Assembly: GCF_030816075.1 (NCBI RefSeq)
Contig: NZ_JAUSXO010000001.1
Span: 2,728,001-2,792,000 of the forward strand
Source: Arthrobacter agilis
GTDB taxonomy: Bacteria > Actinomycetota > Actinomycetes > Actinomycetales > Micrococcaceae
Direction of reading: 5' to 3'
DNA: 64,000 bases
The notes under the pieces are model-generated. The model saw only the letters and a list, made by a program, of their open reading frames with translations, was not told where the DNA came from and ran no database searches. Of the stretch, positions 18,922 to 29,300 are shown one piece after another (positions within the stretch are counted from its first letter, which is position 1; the number at the start of each line of letters is the position of its first letter). A program made the translations under genes and the position numbers.

Positions 18922-19287
18922 ATGGCACGGCGACGCATCAGCGCCGAGGACGGGCACCGGGCACTGGAGCAGGTGGCCGACGGATCGGCCGGCCGGCCGG
19001 AACTCGCGGCGGCCGTGCGGTTCACCCTCGAGGAGCTCGCCGACCTGGCACCGGGCAACAGCGTGGAGGTCCGGGTGCCGCCCTTCGGTGTGACCCAGTG
19101 CGTCGAGGGTCCCCGCCACACACGGGGCACTCCCCCGAACGTCGTCGAGACCGATGCCGCCACCTGGCTCGCCCTCGTCACGGGCACCACGGACTGGCCC
19201 ACGGCGGTCGCGGCCGGCAAGGTCGCGGCGTCGGGCCAGCGCGCCGATCTCAGCGCCTGGCTTCCGCTCTTCAGGCACGGCGCGTGA
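18922..19287 (+). CDS. Sterol carrier family (SCP-like) protein
   Basis: 121-residue soluble protein matching the small bacterial SCP_3-type family seen near purF in actinobacteria. Visible features are the basic start MARRRIS, the repeated hydrophobic pattern [20 protein letters not shown], the central [19 protein letters not shown] segment, and a [22 protein letters not shown] block that is the family hallmark. The ligand, if any, is unknown. The stop overlaps the GTG start of the next gene by GTGA. Confidence 0.8.
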   Translation: MARRRISAEDGHRALEQVADGSAGRPELAAAVRFTLEELADLAPGNSVEVRVPPFGVTQCVEGPRHTRGTPPNVVETDAATWLALVTGTTDWPTAVAAGKVAASGQRADLSAWLPLFRHGA

Positions 19288-20840
19288 GCGTCGGCCGATC
19301 CGGGCCAGGACGATCGCGGGAACCGGCGACGGCGCCCGCCCGCGGTCCCGGGGCGGAGCACGGTGCCGTCGGAACGGCGCGCGCCGGGTCGACGGCGGTG
19401 CCCGGCCGCGCCGGAGCCGCCGGAGCCGCGGACCGCCTGCGGGTGCTCCGCGTCCGCACCGTGGCAGCGGTCCGCCGCCAGCCCGCCGCGGCGTGGCTGA
19501 CCGGGCTCGCGGCGGCCGCCCTCTACATCGTCTTCTCCGTGACCCAGTGGAACCAGCTCAGCTCGCCGTCCTGGGACCTCGGGATCTTCACACAGCTCGC
19601 GAAGGCCTACGCCGGGCTCGGCGCCCCGATCGTGCCCATCAAGGGCGAGGGCTTCAACCTCCTCGGTGACCATTTCCACCCGTTGCTGGTGCTGCTGGCC
19701 CCCGCCTACGCGATCGCGCCGTCGGGGCTCACCCTCCTGATCGTGCAGGACCTCCTCTTCGGGCTCTCGGTGGCCGTCGTCGCCCGGGCGGGCATGCGGT
19801 TCATCGGACCGGTCGCGGGGGTCGCGGTCGGGATCGCCTACGCCCTGTCCTGGGGCCTCCAGTCCGCCGTCGCCGCGCAGTTCCACGAGATCGCCTTCGC
19901 CGTCCCCCTCCTCGCCCTGAGCCTCGAGGCCGTGCTGCGGCGGCGCGTGGTCCCCGCCGTCGTGTGGGGAGGGCTGCTCGTCTTCGTGAAGGAGGACCTC
20001 GGGCTGACCGTCCTGGCACTGGGACTGGTCCTCGCCTGGCGGCTCCGGACGGTCGCAGGGCTGTGGCTGGCCGCCTGGGGCGCGCTGTGGCTGGTCGTCT
20101 CGGTCGGCCTGATCCTGCCCGCGCTCAACGCTTCGGGCCAGTACGACTACTCCGACCGGATAGACCTCGGCGCGATGATCGGCGATCCCGCCGGCGCCGT
20201 CGTCGGCCTCGTCTCCGGCACCGCGAAGTACGAGACGCTCCTGCTGCTCCTGCTCGCCGGCGGACTCCTGTTCCTCCGCTCCCCGTTCGGCCTCGTGCTG
20301 GTGCCGACGCTCCTGTGGAGGTTCGCCTCGAGCGAGGAATGGTACTGGGGCCCCGAATGGCACTACAGCGCGGTCCTCATGCCCGTGCTCTTCCTCGGCC
20401 TCGTCGACGGCGTCCACCTCCTCCGAAGGAACCCGCGCCCGTGGATCCGCACCGCCGCCCTCGCGGGCGTCCCCGTCGCCGTCGCCGCCTGCCTCCTGCT
20501 GCTGCCCGCCCAGAAGTTCGCCATCCTCGCCGACCCGGGGACCTACCGGCCGTCCGGGCGCTGGGACGCCGCCCACCGCATGATGGATCTCATCCCCGCC
20601 GGGTCGACGGTCGAGAGCGGCGTGGTGCTCATGGCCTACCTCGCCCCCGAGACGCGCGTGTACTGGCTGGGCAACACCAACCCGGCGCCGGACTACCTGG
20701 TGGTCGACGCGGACGACTGGAGCTGGGGCGCCGTCCGACCGACCGACGCCGAGGCCCACGCCGAACAGCACTATCCCGGGACCGACTACACGCTCGTGTT
20801 CAGCGAGGCGGGCTACCAGCTCGTCCGGCTCGACCGCTGA
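19284..20840 (+). CDS. DUF2079 integral membrane protein
   Basis: 518-residue polytopic protein with about ten to eleven hydrophobic helices after an Arg/Ala/Gly-rich cytoplasmic extension of about 70 residues. The GTG overlapping the SCP stop (GTGA) is the only coupled start; a downstream start nearer residue 70 is possible. The segment [20 protein letters not shown] near residue 90, followed by [16 protein letters not shown], is characteristic of DUF2079 proteins, which look like GT-C-type glycosyltransferase relatives. The C-terminus ([15 protein letters not shown]...) is a soluble domain. Function is not established. Confidence 0.85.
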   Translation: MSVGRSGPGRSREPATAPARGPGAEHGAVGTARAGSTAVPGRAGAAGAADRLRVLRVRTVAAVRRQPAAAWLTGLAAAALYIVFSVTQWNQLSSPSWDLGIFTQLAKAYAGLGAPIVPIKGEGFNLLGDHFHPLLVLLAPAYAIAPSGLTLLIVQDLLFGLSVAVVARAGMRFIGPVAGVAVGIAYALSWGLQSAVAAQFHEIAFAVPLLALSLEAVLRRRVVPAVVWGGLLVFVKEDLGLTVLALGLVLAWRLRTVAGLWLAAWGALWLVVSVGLILPALNASGQYDYSDRIDLGAMIGDPAGAVVGLVSGTAKYETLLLLLLAGGLLFLRSPFGLVLVPTLLWRFASSEEWYWGPEWHYSAVLMPVLFLGLVDGVHLLRRNPRPWIRTAALAGVPVAVAACLLLLPAQKFAILADPGTYRPSGRWDAAHRMMDLIPAGSTVESGVVLMAYLAPETRVYWLGNTNPAPDYLVVDADDWSWGAVRPTDAEAHAEQHYPGTDYTLVFSEAGYQLVRLDR

Positions 20841-20859
20841 CGCCCGGTAGCCTTAAAGC

Positions 20860-21339
20860 ATGACCTCCGACCAGCCGGACAGCGCCCCCGAGCAGCCGCA
20901 CAGCACCTCCGAGCAGCCCGACACCCGCGGTGATCGGGCGCCGGCGGACGGTCGGCCCGCCCCCGAGGACCACGCAGCGCCCGGCCGGGCCCAGCCACCC
21001 GTGGCACCCGTGGCACCCGTGGCACCCGTGGCACCCGCGGCACCCGCGGCACCCGCGGCACCCGCTTATCGGGAGGTGACCATCCGGAGGGCTCCGAAGT
21101 TCGTGCCCTTCATGCTGCTGGGCGCCTTCCTCGGCTTCCTCGTCGCGCTCGTCGTCGCGTACACCGGCCCGGAGGATCCCACGCTCACGCGCGCATCGAT
21201 CCTCGGCTTCTTCACCGTGGCCTTCGCCCTGCCCGGACTCCTGCTCGCGGCACTGCTGGTGCTCGTCGTCGACCGGCGCAGCATCAGGCGTGCCGAGCGT
21301 GCCCGGGCAGAGCGCACCTACGACGACGACGCGGCCTGA
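20860..21339 (+). CDS. Small membrane protein with Val-Ala-Pro repeats
   Basis: 159 residues in three parts: a disordered acidic/Pro-rich N-terminus (1-47); a run of four VAP and three AAP triplets encoded by 9-nt tandem repeats (48-68); and two transmembrane helices (about 83-103 and 114-141), followed by a basic cytoplasmic end. I do not recognise a family beyond a general resemblance to short actinobacterial membrane proteins found near purF. TAGCCT ends six bases before the ATG with no ribosome binding site, suggesting a leaderless mRNA. Confidence 0.75.
   Translation: MTSDQPDSAPEQPHSTSEQPDTRGDRAPADGRPAPEDHAAPGRAQPPVAPVAPVAPVAPAAPAAPAAPAYREVTIRRAPKFVPFMLLGAFLGFLVALVVAYTGPEDPTLTRASILGFFTVAFALPGLLLAALLVLVVDRRSIRRAERARAERTYDDDAA
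21001..21063 (+). repeat. Seven 9-nt tandem repeats
   Basis: GTGGCACCC occurs four times, then GCGGCACCC three times, without interruption and in frame in the preceding gene. The near-identity at the DNA level suggests recent slippage and possible copy-number variation between strains. Confidence 0.9.
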
Positions 21340-21445
21340 GACCGGCCCTCCCTCCCGAGGACCTGCCGCGGAATGCTAACGACGCCCCAGCGCCCGGCGA
21401 TAGTAGCGGAAGGAATTCGACCGCCGTCGGGAAAGAGGGAGAGAC

Positions 21446-21619
21446 ATGAAGGCCTTTGCATGCGGGGACGTCGTACCGGGCTGTGACGCCCGCTGGGTGT
21501 GCTCCTCCGAGGACGAGATCCTCGCCTCCGTGGGCGCGCACGCCGCCTCCGCCCACGGCCTGACGGACCTTCCACCCGACCTCGTCGGCGCGGTCCGCAG
21601 CAGCATCGTCGCGGCCTGA
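21446..21619 (+). CDS. DUF1059 domain protein, 57 aa
   Basis: Small soluble protein starting MKAFACGDVVPGCDARWVC. The pattern CG..VPGCDA.. followed by ASVGAHAASAHGL matches the DUF1059 family (predicted small metal-binding proteins with a CxxH-like arrangement: Cys6, Cys13, Cys19, His33 and His39). GAGGGAGAGAC gives a good ribosome binding site. It lies directly before the EAL-domain gene, 20 bp apart. No function is known. Confidence 0.82.
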   Translation: MKAFACGDVVPGCDARWVCSSEDEILASVGAHAASAHGLTDLPPDLVGAVRSSIVAA

Positions 21620-21639
21620 TCCCGCTGCCTCCCGCCTCC

Positions 21640-22764
21640 GTGCAGGCACCGGGTCAGGACGACGGGGCCGCCGAGCTGGCCCGGGCCTGCACGGGTGAGG
21701 GCGTGGCCTCCGCCTACCAGCCGATCGTCGACACGGCGCGCGGCACGGTGGTGGGCTACGAGGCGCTCGCCCGTTTCCCGGGCTTCGAGGAGCAGGATCC
21801 CGAGGTGTGGTTCGCCCGGGCACGCCGGGCCGGCTGCGCCGCCGAGCTCGAGGCCGCTGCCCTGCGCGCCGCGTTCGCGCATCGCCGCAGCCTGCCGCCG
21901 AACTGCTTCCTGACCGTCAACGTGTCGCCGCACCTGCTGTCGTCGTCCTCCGTGCAGGACGTGTGGGCCGAGCAGGGACACCTCGGCGGCGTGATCGTGG
22001 AGCTCACCGAGCAGACGCCCATCGACTCGTACCTCGATCTCGAACCGCATCTGGACTCCCTGCGCGCCGCCGGGGCCCTGATCGCCGTCGACGACGCCGG
22101 ATCCGGGTATGCGGGGCTGCAGCACCTGCTCGCGCTCCGGCCCGCCTTGATCAAGGTGGACCGTGAGCTGGTGCGCGATATCGACGTCGACGAGGCCAAA
22201 CGCGCACTGATCGAGATGCTCGGGCTGTTCGCGAGCCGGGTCGACGCCTGGATCCTCGCGGAGGGCATCGAACGGGTGGAGGAACTCGACGCCCTCGCCG
22301 CACTGGGGGTCCCGCTCGTCCAGGGCTACCTCGTGGGGCGCCCGGCCCCACCCTGGGGACAGCTCGACGTGGACCTCGCCCTGCGCCTGTCGGCCCGGTC
22401 CAGCACCGCGCCCGCGTCCACGGTGCGGGGCGTGGTCGAACCGGCCACCACCGCGGCCTCGCCGCGCTCCGCCGCCGAGCTCTTCGTCGCGGACCCGTTC
22501 CTCACCGACGTCGTGCTGCTCGACGGGCGCAGGCCGGTGGCCGTGCTGACCGAGGAGGCGGCACGCCTGGAGGTCGTCGACCCCGGACTGGTGGTGAATG
22601 TCGACACTCCCGTCGACGAAGCGCTCACGCGGTCGATCACCCGGGATCGGAGCACCCGCTTCGCTCCCCTGCTCGTGACCGACAACGCCGGCCGGTTCGT
22701 CGGCATCGCCCGCATGGAGCGGCTGATCGGGAGGATCGCGGGCCAGGCCACGCCCTCGGCGTGA
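21640..22764 (+). CDS. EAL-domain protein with CBS-like C-terminus
   Basis: Probable cyclic-di-GMP phosphodiesterase or binding protein of 374 residues. The EAL domain (about 15-245) retains YQPIVD, GYEALARF (the EAL motif), NVSPHLL, ELTEQT, DDAGSGYAGL, KVDRELV, AEGIE and QGYLVGRP, so most metal ligands are present. No GGDEF or PAS domain precedes it. The C-terminal about 110 residues (AAELFVADPF..., VLTEEAARL, LLVTDNAGRFVGIARMERL) resemble a CBS pair or a PAS-like sensor. The GTG is the first usable start after the DUF1059 stop, but it lacks a ribosome binding site, so translation coupling or a later start is possible. Confidence 0.82.
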   Translation: MQAPGQDDGAAELARACTGEGVASAYQPIVDTARGTVVGYEALARFPGFEEQDPEVWFARARRAGCAAELEAAALRAAFAHRRSLPPNCFLTVNVSPHLLSSSSVQDVWAEQGHLGGVIVELTEQTPIDSYLDLEPHLDSLRAAGALIAVDDAGSGYAGLQHLLALRPALIKVDRELVRDIDVDEAKRALIEMLGLFASRVDAWILAEGIERVEELDALAALGVPLVQGYLVGRPAPPWGQLDVDLALRLSARSSTAPASTVRGVVEPATTAASPRSAAELFVADPFLTDVVLLDGRRPVAVLTEEAARLEVVDPGLVVNVDTPVDEALTRSITRDRSTRFAPLLVTDNAGRFVGIARMERLIGRIAGQATPSA

Positions 22765-22817
22765 GGCGCGACGGTCCGCCGCGCCGGCGGCTTCGCCCAC
22801 CGTGAGAGAATGACCAC

Positions 22818-24377
22818 ATGGTGCGCGGCGACGGACAACTCTCCCACGATCTTCTCCCCGGCGAAAAAGGACCACAGGATGCCTGCGGCGTCTTCGGTGT
22901 CTGGGCGCCCGGCGAGGAGGTGGCGAAGCTCACCTACTACGGGCTCTACGCGCTGCAGCATCGCGGGCAGGAATCGGCGGGCATCGCCACGAGCGACGGC
23001 CGCCGCATCAACGTCTACAAGGACATGGGACTGGTGTCCCAGGTCTTCGACGAGGCCACGCTCAACACCCTGACCGGCCACATCGCCGTCGGGCACTGCC
23101 GCTACTCCACCACCGGCTCCTCGCACTGGGCCAACGCACAGCCGACGCTCGGCGCCACCGCCGCGGGCACGGTCGCCCTCGCCCACAACGGCAACCTCAC
23201 CAATTCCGCCGAGCTCTACCAGATGGTCCTCGCCCGCCACGGGAAGCCCCGCGCCGGGGAACTCGCGCAGGGCAACACCACGGACACCGCCCTCGTCACC
23301 GCGCTGCTCGCCGGCGACGACGACCGCTCGCTCGAGCAGACCGCGATGGAACTGCTGCCGAGCATCCGCGGCGCCTTCTGCTTCGTGTTCATGGACGAGG
23401 GGACGCTGTACGCCGCCCGCGACGCCTACGGCGTGCGCCCCCTCGTCCTCGGACGCCTCGAGCGGGGCTGGGTCGTGGCCTCCGAGCAGGCGGCGCTCGC
23501 AACCGTCGGGGCGAGCTACATCCGGGAGATCGAGCCCGGCGAGTTCATCGCCATCGACGAGGACGGCGTGCGCAGCAGCCGCTTCGCCTCACCGACCGCC
23601 GCGGGCTGCGTCTTCGAGTACGTCTACCTCGCACGGCCCGACGCCGCGATCGCCGGGCGCTCGGTGTACGAGTCCCGCGTGGAGATGGGCCGGCAGCTCG
23701 CCCGCGAGAACTCGGCGATCGCGGACATCGTGATCCCGGTCCCCGAGTCCGGCACCCCGGCCGCCGTCGGGTTCGCGGAGGAGTCCGGCATCCCCTTCGC
23801 CCACGGCTTCGTGAAGAACGCCTACGTGGGGCGCACCTTCATCCAGCCCAGCCAGACGCTCCGCCAGCTCGGGATCAGGCTCAAGCTCAATGCCCTCGAG
23901 TCGGTCATCCGCGGCAAGCGCATCATCGTCGTCGACGATTCGATCGTGCGCGGCAACACGCAGCGCGCCGTGGTCCGGATGCTGCGCGAGGCGGGCGCCG
24001 CCGAGGTCCACGTGAAGATCTCCTCGCCACCCGTGCGCTGGCCGTGCTTCTACGGGATCGACTTCGCCTCCCGCGCGGAGCTCATCGCCAACGGCGCCGC
24101 GATCGACGAGATCAGCAAGTCCATCGGCGCCGACAGCCTCGCGTACATCTCCGAGGACGGCATGATCGCCGCCACCCAGCAGCCCCGCGAGCGCCTGTGC
24201 ACCGCATGCTTCACCGGTACGTACCCGATCGAACTGCCCGACGACGACCGCCTGGGCAAGAACCTGCTCGAGCGCTCCAATCCCGCCGACAAGTCCGGCG
24301 CCACGGGATGCGATCCCGGACCGGACGCAGAGTTCGAAGCCGTACTGACCGACGACGACAGGAGAGAGCGGGTATGA
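22818..24377 (+). CDS. purF: Amidophosphoribosyltransferase
   Basis: 519-residue glutamine PRPP amidotransferase, first committed step of purine synthesis. A 22-residue propeptide precedes Cys23 in QDACGVFGVW, the residue exposed by autocleavage that attacks glutamine. The Ntn-hydrolase domain (23-260) contains LQHRGQESAGIA, GHCRYSTTG and AHNGNL. The PRTase domain carries IIVVDDSIVRGNTQR. Late cysteines (CTACFTGTYP, and others upstream) may hold the Fe-S cluster of the B. subtilis-type enzyme. The stop overlaps the purM ATG by four bases. Confidence 0.97.
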   Translation: MVRGDGQLSHDLLPGEKGPQDACGVFGVWAPGEEVAKLTYYGLYALQHRGQESAGIATSDGRRINVYKDMGLVSQVFDEATLNTLTGHIAVGHCRYSTTGSSHWANAQPTLGATAAGTVALAHNGNLTNSAELYQMVLARHGKPRAGELAQGNTTDTALVTALLAGDDDRSLEQTAMELLPSIRGAFCFVFMDEGTLYAARDAYGVRPLVLGRLERGWVVASEQAALATVGASYIREIEPGEFIAIDEDGVRSSRFASPTAAGCVFEYVYLARPDAAIAGRSVYESRVEMGRQLARENSAIADIVIPVPESGTPAAVGFAEESGIPFAHGFVKNAYVGRTFIQPSQTLRQLGIRLKLNALESVIRGKRIIVVDDSIVRGNTQRAVVRMLREAGAAEVHVKISSPPVRWPCFYGIDFASRAELIANGAAIDEISKSIGADSLAYISEDGMIAATQQPRERLCTACFTGTYPIELPDDDRLGKNLLERSNPADKSGATGCDPGPDAEFEAVLTDDDRRERV

Positions 24378-25486
24378 GCGTGTCCGACCCCATCACGTAT
24401 GCCAGTGCAGGAGTGGACGTCGAAGCGGGTGACCGCGCCGTCGAGCTCATGAAGGACGCCGTGCGGGCGACGCACGGCGAGCAGGTCCTCGGCGGGGTCG
24501 GCGGTTTCGCCGGGCTCTTCGACGTGTCCCGCCTCCTGACCTACACGCGGCCGCTGCTCGCGACGTCGACCGATGGCGTGGGCACCAAGGTGGCTATCGC
24601 GCAGGCCATGGACATCCACGACACCATCGGTTTCGACCTGGTGGGCATGGTGGTCGACGACATCGTGGTGGTCGGCGCGGAGCCGCTCTTCATGACCGAC
24701 TACATCGCGTGCGGGAAGGTGGTCCCTGAGCGCATCGCGGACATCGTGCGCGGCATCGCCGCCGGCTGCTCGGCCGCCGGTACCGCCCTGGTGGGCGGCG
24801 AGACCGCCGAACACCCCGGCCTGCTCGGTGAGCACGAGTACGATGTCGCGGGCGCCGCGACGGGCGTGGTCGAGGCGGACCGCGTCCTCGGTCCCGAGCG
24901 CGTGCGCGAGGGCGACGTCGTGATCGGCATGGCGTCGTCGGGCCTGCACTCGAACGGGTACTCCCTGGTGCGGCGCGTCGTCAACCAGGCCGGGTGGGCC
25001 CTGGACCGCCAGGTCTCCGAACTCGGGCGGACGCTCGGCGAGGAACTCCTCGAGCCCACGCGCGTGTACGCGTCCGACTGCCTGGCGCTGGCCCGCAACG
25101 ACGCCGCGCAGGTCCACGGTTTCAGTCATGTCACCGGCGGAGGACTCGCGGCGAACCTGGCGCGGGTGCTGCCCCGCGGGCTGGAAGCCACGGTGGACCG
25201 CTCCACCTGGGAGCTCCCGCCGATCTTCACGCTCGTCGCCCAACTCGGCTCCGTTCCGCTGCCGGACCTCGAGCGCACCCTCAACCTCGGGGTCGGGATG
25301 GTCGCGATCGTCGGGGCCGGGGGCGCCGACGCCGCGCTCGCCCAGCTCAACGCGGCCGGTATCCCCTCCTGGGTCATGGGTGGTGTGCGTGCCGCGAGCG
25401 GCGGCAGCACCGACGGACCGGACTACGTGCAGGGCGCCAAGGGCGTGGACGGCGGATCGGTGCGGCTGCTCGGCGCCTACGCCTAG
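24374..25486 (+). CDS. purM: Phosphoribosylformylglycinamidine cyclo-ligase (AIR synthetase)
   Basis: 370-residue PurM that closes the imidazole ring of AIR using ATP. The start MSVSDPITYASAGVD overlaps the purF stop (ATGA) and gives the standard family N-terminus; TYASAGVDVEAGD, LATSTDGVGTK, GMVVDDIVV, GGETAEHPG and SGLHSNGYSLVR are all present. It forms a translationally coupled purFM pair; ribosome binding sequence GGAGAGAGCGGG lies inside the end of purF. Confidence 0.97.
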   Translation: MSVSDPITYASAGVDVEAGDRAVELMKDAVRATHGEQVLGGVGGFAGLFDVSRLLTYTRPLLATSTDGVGTKVAIAQAMDIHDTIGFDLVGMVVDDIVVVGAEPLFMTDYIACGKVVPERIADIVRGIAAGCSAAGTALVGGETAEHPGLLGEHEYDVAGAATGVVEADRVLGPERVREGDVVIGMASSGLHSNGYSLVRRVVNQAGWALDRQVSELGRTLGEELLEPTRVYASDCLALARNDAAQVHGFSHVTGGGLAANLARVLPRGLEATVDRSTWELPPIFTLVAQLGSVPLPDLERTLNLGVGMVAIVGAGGADAALAQLNAAGIPSWVMGGVRAASGGSTDGPDYVQGAKGVDGGSVRLLGAYA

Positions 25487-25550
25487 GGGCGGAGCGCGTC
25501 CAGGGACGCCGGCGTCAGCACGCCGCCCGGAACAGGGAAGGACAGGACCT

Positions 25551-26225
25551 ATGAGCACCGCGCCGTCCGTCATCGTCCTCGACGTCAACGGGACCCTCTC
25601 CGACCTGGGCCCTCTCGCGGAGGCGTTCACCCGGGCCGGGCTGCCTGCCACGCTCACCCGGGCGTGGTTCGCCGAAGTACTGCGCGACGGGTTCGCGCTC
25701 ACGGCGGCCGGGACCAACCCGGACTTCGCCGACCTCGCCGCGGACGGCCTGCGCGGCCTCCTGGCCGAGACCTGCGGACCGGGACGGTATCCGGAGCAGG
25801 TCGACTCGATCATGGCTGTGTTCAGGAATCTCCCCCTGCACCCGGATGCAGCGCCCGGGCTCAGGGCGCTCGGCTGTCTCGCCCCCTTGGTGACGCTGAG
25901 CAACGGGGCACCCTCGGTCGCGGAGTCCCTCCTCCGGCGAGGGGGGATCCGGGACGAGCTGTCCCGCCTCCTGAGCGTCCAGGACGCTCCCCGCTGGAAG
26001 CCCGCACGCGAGGCCTACGAGTATGCGGCACACCGCACCGGGCACACCGTCGGGCAGATGCTGCTCGTGGCCGCGCACCCGTGGGACATCCACGGCGCCG
26101 GCGCTGCCGGGCTGCGAACGGCCTGGATCAACCGCACGGGCGCTGCCTACCCTTCCTCGTTCGCCAGGCCGGACATCGAGGTCCCGGACCTGGTGGCTCT
26201 CGCAGGAGAGCTGTCCGGACCCTGA
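25551..26225 (+). CDS. HAD family hydrolase, haloacid dehalogenase type II-like
   Basis: 224-residue cytosolic HAD-superfamily protein. Motif I is LDVNGTLSD with nucleophile Asp11 and Asn13 where phosphatases carry the acid Asp, as in haloacid dehalogenases (DxxGT). Motif II is TLSNGAP, motif III is about WKPAREAYEYAA, and motif IV is VAAHPWDIHGA. The cap domain lies at about residues 15-85. Substrate unknown; a dehalogenase-like or phosphatase role are both possible. AGGAC precedes the ATG, 64 bp after purM. Confidence 0.87.
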   Translation: MSTAPSVIVLDVNGTLSDLGPLAEAFTRAGLPATLTRAWFAEVLRDGFALTAAGTNPDFADLAADGLRGLLAETCGPGRYPEQVDSIMAVFRNLPLHPDAAPGLRALGCLAPLVTLSNGAPSVAESLLRRGGIRDELSRLLSVQDAPRWKPAREAYEYAAHRTGHTVGQMLLVAAHPWDIHGAGAAGLRTAWINRTGAAYPSSFARPDIEVPDLVALAGELSGP

Positions 26226-26266
26226 CCCGGGACCGGCGGCTTCGGCCGGCAGGTCCGACGGCACGA

Positions 26267-26302
26267 CGAAGCCCCTGCCCTCCGGTGAGGACAGGGGCTT
26301 CG
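26267..26302. terminator. Convergent hairpin, HAD gene / xylanase
   Basis: CGAAGCCCCTG pairs with CAGGGGCTTCG (11 bp), continued by four more pairs after one mismatch, with a short loop. Located in the 97-bp gap between opposite stops. Confidence 0.85.
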
Positions 26303-26322
26303 CCGTGGTCACTGCGGCCCGG

Positions 26323-29300
26323 TCAGCGCTTGCCCGCCTGCTTCCGGGTCACCACGATGTCGAACGAGCTGGTCCGGGTGTTCCCGGCCTCGTCCGTCGC
26401 CGTGCACGTGACCATCGTGGTGCCCACCGGGAACCGGGTTCCCGACGCCGGGGCGCAGACGAGCGGCACCACGCCGTCGAGGGTGTCGATGGCCGACGGC
26501 AGCGTGTAGGCGACCTTGGCACCGCTGGCTCCGTTGGAGACGGCGGCGATGTCCGTCTGGTCGGCGATCCGCGGCGGCAGCACATCGGCGGGCCGGGCGG
26601 GCAGCCTGGACGGATCCACGATGCCCCAGTAGGCCGGCGTGGCCTGCAACTCGTCGTCGAACGGCAGCGGCTGCTCCCAGGGACGGGCCATGGGCCACGT
26701 CCGCAGCCAGGTGCGGGCGTTGCTGATCCCCCAGAACGTCACCGACTCCACGGAGGCGCTGTGCTCCCGGAGCATCGCGAAGAGGTCGCGGTAGTAGTAC
26801 CCGACCTCCGCCGCGGCGTCCGCGTCGTCCTCGAACGCCGGGCTGTACGGATCGGCGGGAGCGCCGCTGACATCGGCGCCCTGGTTCTCCGTGGAGGCAT
26901 TGACGTCGAGTTCCGTGATGGCCTGCAGGAGTGCCGGGTCCAGTGCCTCGACGGCCTCGATGGAGTCCTCGAGCCACTGCACGGGCCGGGCGACGTCCAC
27001 GTGGGCCTGGTGGCCGACACCGTCGATCGGCACTCCCCTGGCCTTCAGGGCGCGGATCAGGTCGAGGTAGTCGGCCCGCTTCTCCGGCATCTCCGTGTTG
27101 TAGTCGTTGATGAACAGTGCCGCCTCGGGGAAGTAGCGGTCCGCCAGGCGGAACGCCTCGTCCACGAAGCCCTCGCCGAGGATCTGGAACCAGCGGCTGT
27201 CACGCATGTCGTGCGGATTGGCCGTGTCGCCGTCCGCGATGACCTCGTTCACCACGTCCCAGGCCCAGATGGGGCTGTTCCCCTCGGGGTAGCGGGCATC
27301 GATGTGGTCCGCGATGCCCTTGATGTGGGCTTTCATGCGTGCCTTGAGGAGTGCCTGGTCCGCCGGGCTGTTCGTGAGCTCACGTGCTCCGTCCTTGAAG
27401 AACCAGGCCGGGGTCTGCGAGTGCCAGGCGAGCACGTGCCCGTAGACCTGCACGTCGTTGGCGTCCGCGAAGTCCAGGAGCTGGTCCAGCTGTGTGAAGG
27501 CGAACTGCCCCTCGACCGGCTGCACGCTCTCGGGCTTGCCCGCGTTCTCCGGCGTGAAGGCGTTGAAGTGCCGGCGCACGAGGTCCGCGGCGGTCCCCAC
27601 GGTCTCCCGCGCATCGATCGCCACGCCGACGTGCTCGATCCCGTCGGCTCCGAGCACGTCCTTCAGCCCCGGGACGTCGGTCTGGATCGGCTTCTCCGCG
27701 AACGGGGCGAGGCTGAAGTCGTCCAGCAGGAAGTCCAGGCCCACCGGGCCCTCGACGTACACCTGGGCGCTGTCGGCGGCGGCGCCGAGGGTGTAGGTAC
27801 CCTTCAGTTGCGTCCAGCCGTCGGCCGACACCGTCGCACCGGCCCCGGCCACGCCGTCGTAGGCGCTTCCGCCGCCGTTGTTCCGCTGGACGGACACCTT
27901 GAGCGACGCGGGCGCCTGGCCCGGGGTGAGACGCGCCCACACGGAGACCTCCACCGCGACCCCCACGGGGAGTCCCGCCGTCACGTCGAGCGCGGCGCCG
28001 TGCCACGGCTGCGTGCGGTTCGTGACGAGCAGGCTGCCGCTACCGGTGCGGGCATCGCTGCTCGTGGCGACGGTGACGCCGTCGCCACGGGCCGTCCAGC
28101 CGTCGGTGCCGGTCTCGAAACCGGAGGTCACAGCGACCGGAGCGGGGGCCGCGCCACCGCCCGGCAGGGTGAACGTCCAGCCCTCCGCGAGCTTCTCGCC
28201 CACGACGGTCGTGACCGCCCTGACGGTGTTCGAGCGGTCGCCGCCGCCATCGTGCGCGAGGACCACGGCGCCGGGTGTGAACGCCCTGCGGAGGTTCGCG
28301 ATCAGTGTCGCCTCGCTGAGGTCGTTGCCGTCCCAGTCGAAGATGACGTTGCCGAGGCCGAGCGGCTGCATGCCGAGTGCTGCGGCGACATCGCCGGTGG
28401 CGCCCCAGCTGCCGTTCGGTGCACGGAAGTAGGGCACCTCCAGCGTCGGGTCCCCGGCGGCGCGCCGGATGATGCGCAGGTTCTCCTTGAGGTCCGCCTC
28501 GACCTGCGACTGCGTCCACGGGCCCATGTCGTCGTAGGAGGTGCCGTGGTTGCACAGCGTGTGCCCCTCCGCGACGATCCGCCGGAGCAGGTCGGCGCCG
28601 CCCGCTGCCTCGACGTTCTGCCCGATGATGCAGAACGTGGCCGTGATGCCCTTGTCGCGCAGGAGATCGAGGACGGCCGCGGTCTCGCCCGGGTTCGGCC
28701 CGTCGTCGAACGTCAGCGCGACGGCGTTGCCGGTACCGCGGGCCGCGGTCACGGGGGTGGCCGTCGGGTTGGCGGCTCCCCCGGGGACGAACGCCGGATC
28801 CGGGGTGGGCTGCCAGGCCCCGCCGTCGCCGGGTGCTGCCGTCCCGGTGATCACGATGTCGTCGATGAGGTAGTCGTAGGGTGCACCGAGGTCTCCTGTT
28901 CCGAGGTAGGCCCGCAGGGTCGCCGGGTCCGCCCCGGCAGGGGCGTTGAAGGTTCCGGTCACGGTGGTCCAGGCGTCCGCCGAGACCGTGGTGTTGCCGA
29001 CCCAGGTGTAGGCGGGCTCGACGAGGAAGCGGGCCGACGTCGTCGTGCCCGCAGCCGCCGAGAGCCGGACCTGGGCCGAGAACGTGTAGGCGCCTCCCGC
29101 CTGCAGGAGGCCGGCCGGCGTCCTGATGCCGTCGTAGTCGTTGGCGCGGCCCTGCACCAGCAGGGCCTTGTCGCCGTCGGCGTCGATCACCGACAGCGCG
29201 GATCCGCCGTTGAGGGTCAGCGGGGTGAAGCTGCCGTCCTCGAAATCCTCGTTCAGCAGCACGGACGGCCCGTCCGCCTGGGCAGCGGGGAGCGTCAGCA

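Noticed and set aside
21001..21063. Short regular repeats considered as a CRISPR-like array
   Set aside because: Nine-base units without spacers, in frame within a coding sequence.
22765..22817. Purine riboswitch before purF
   Set aside because: The 53-bp gap is too short and lacks the conserved junction sequences.
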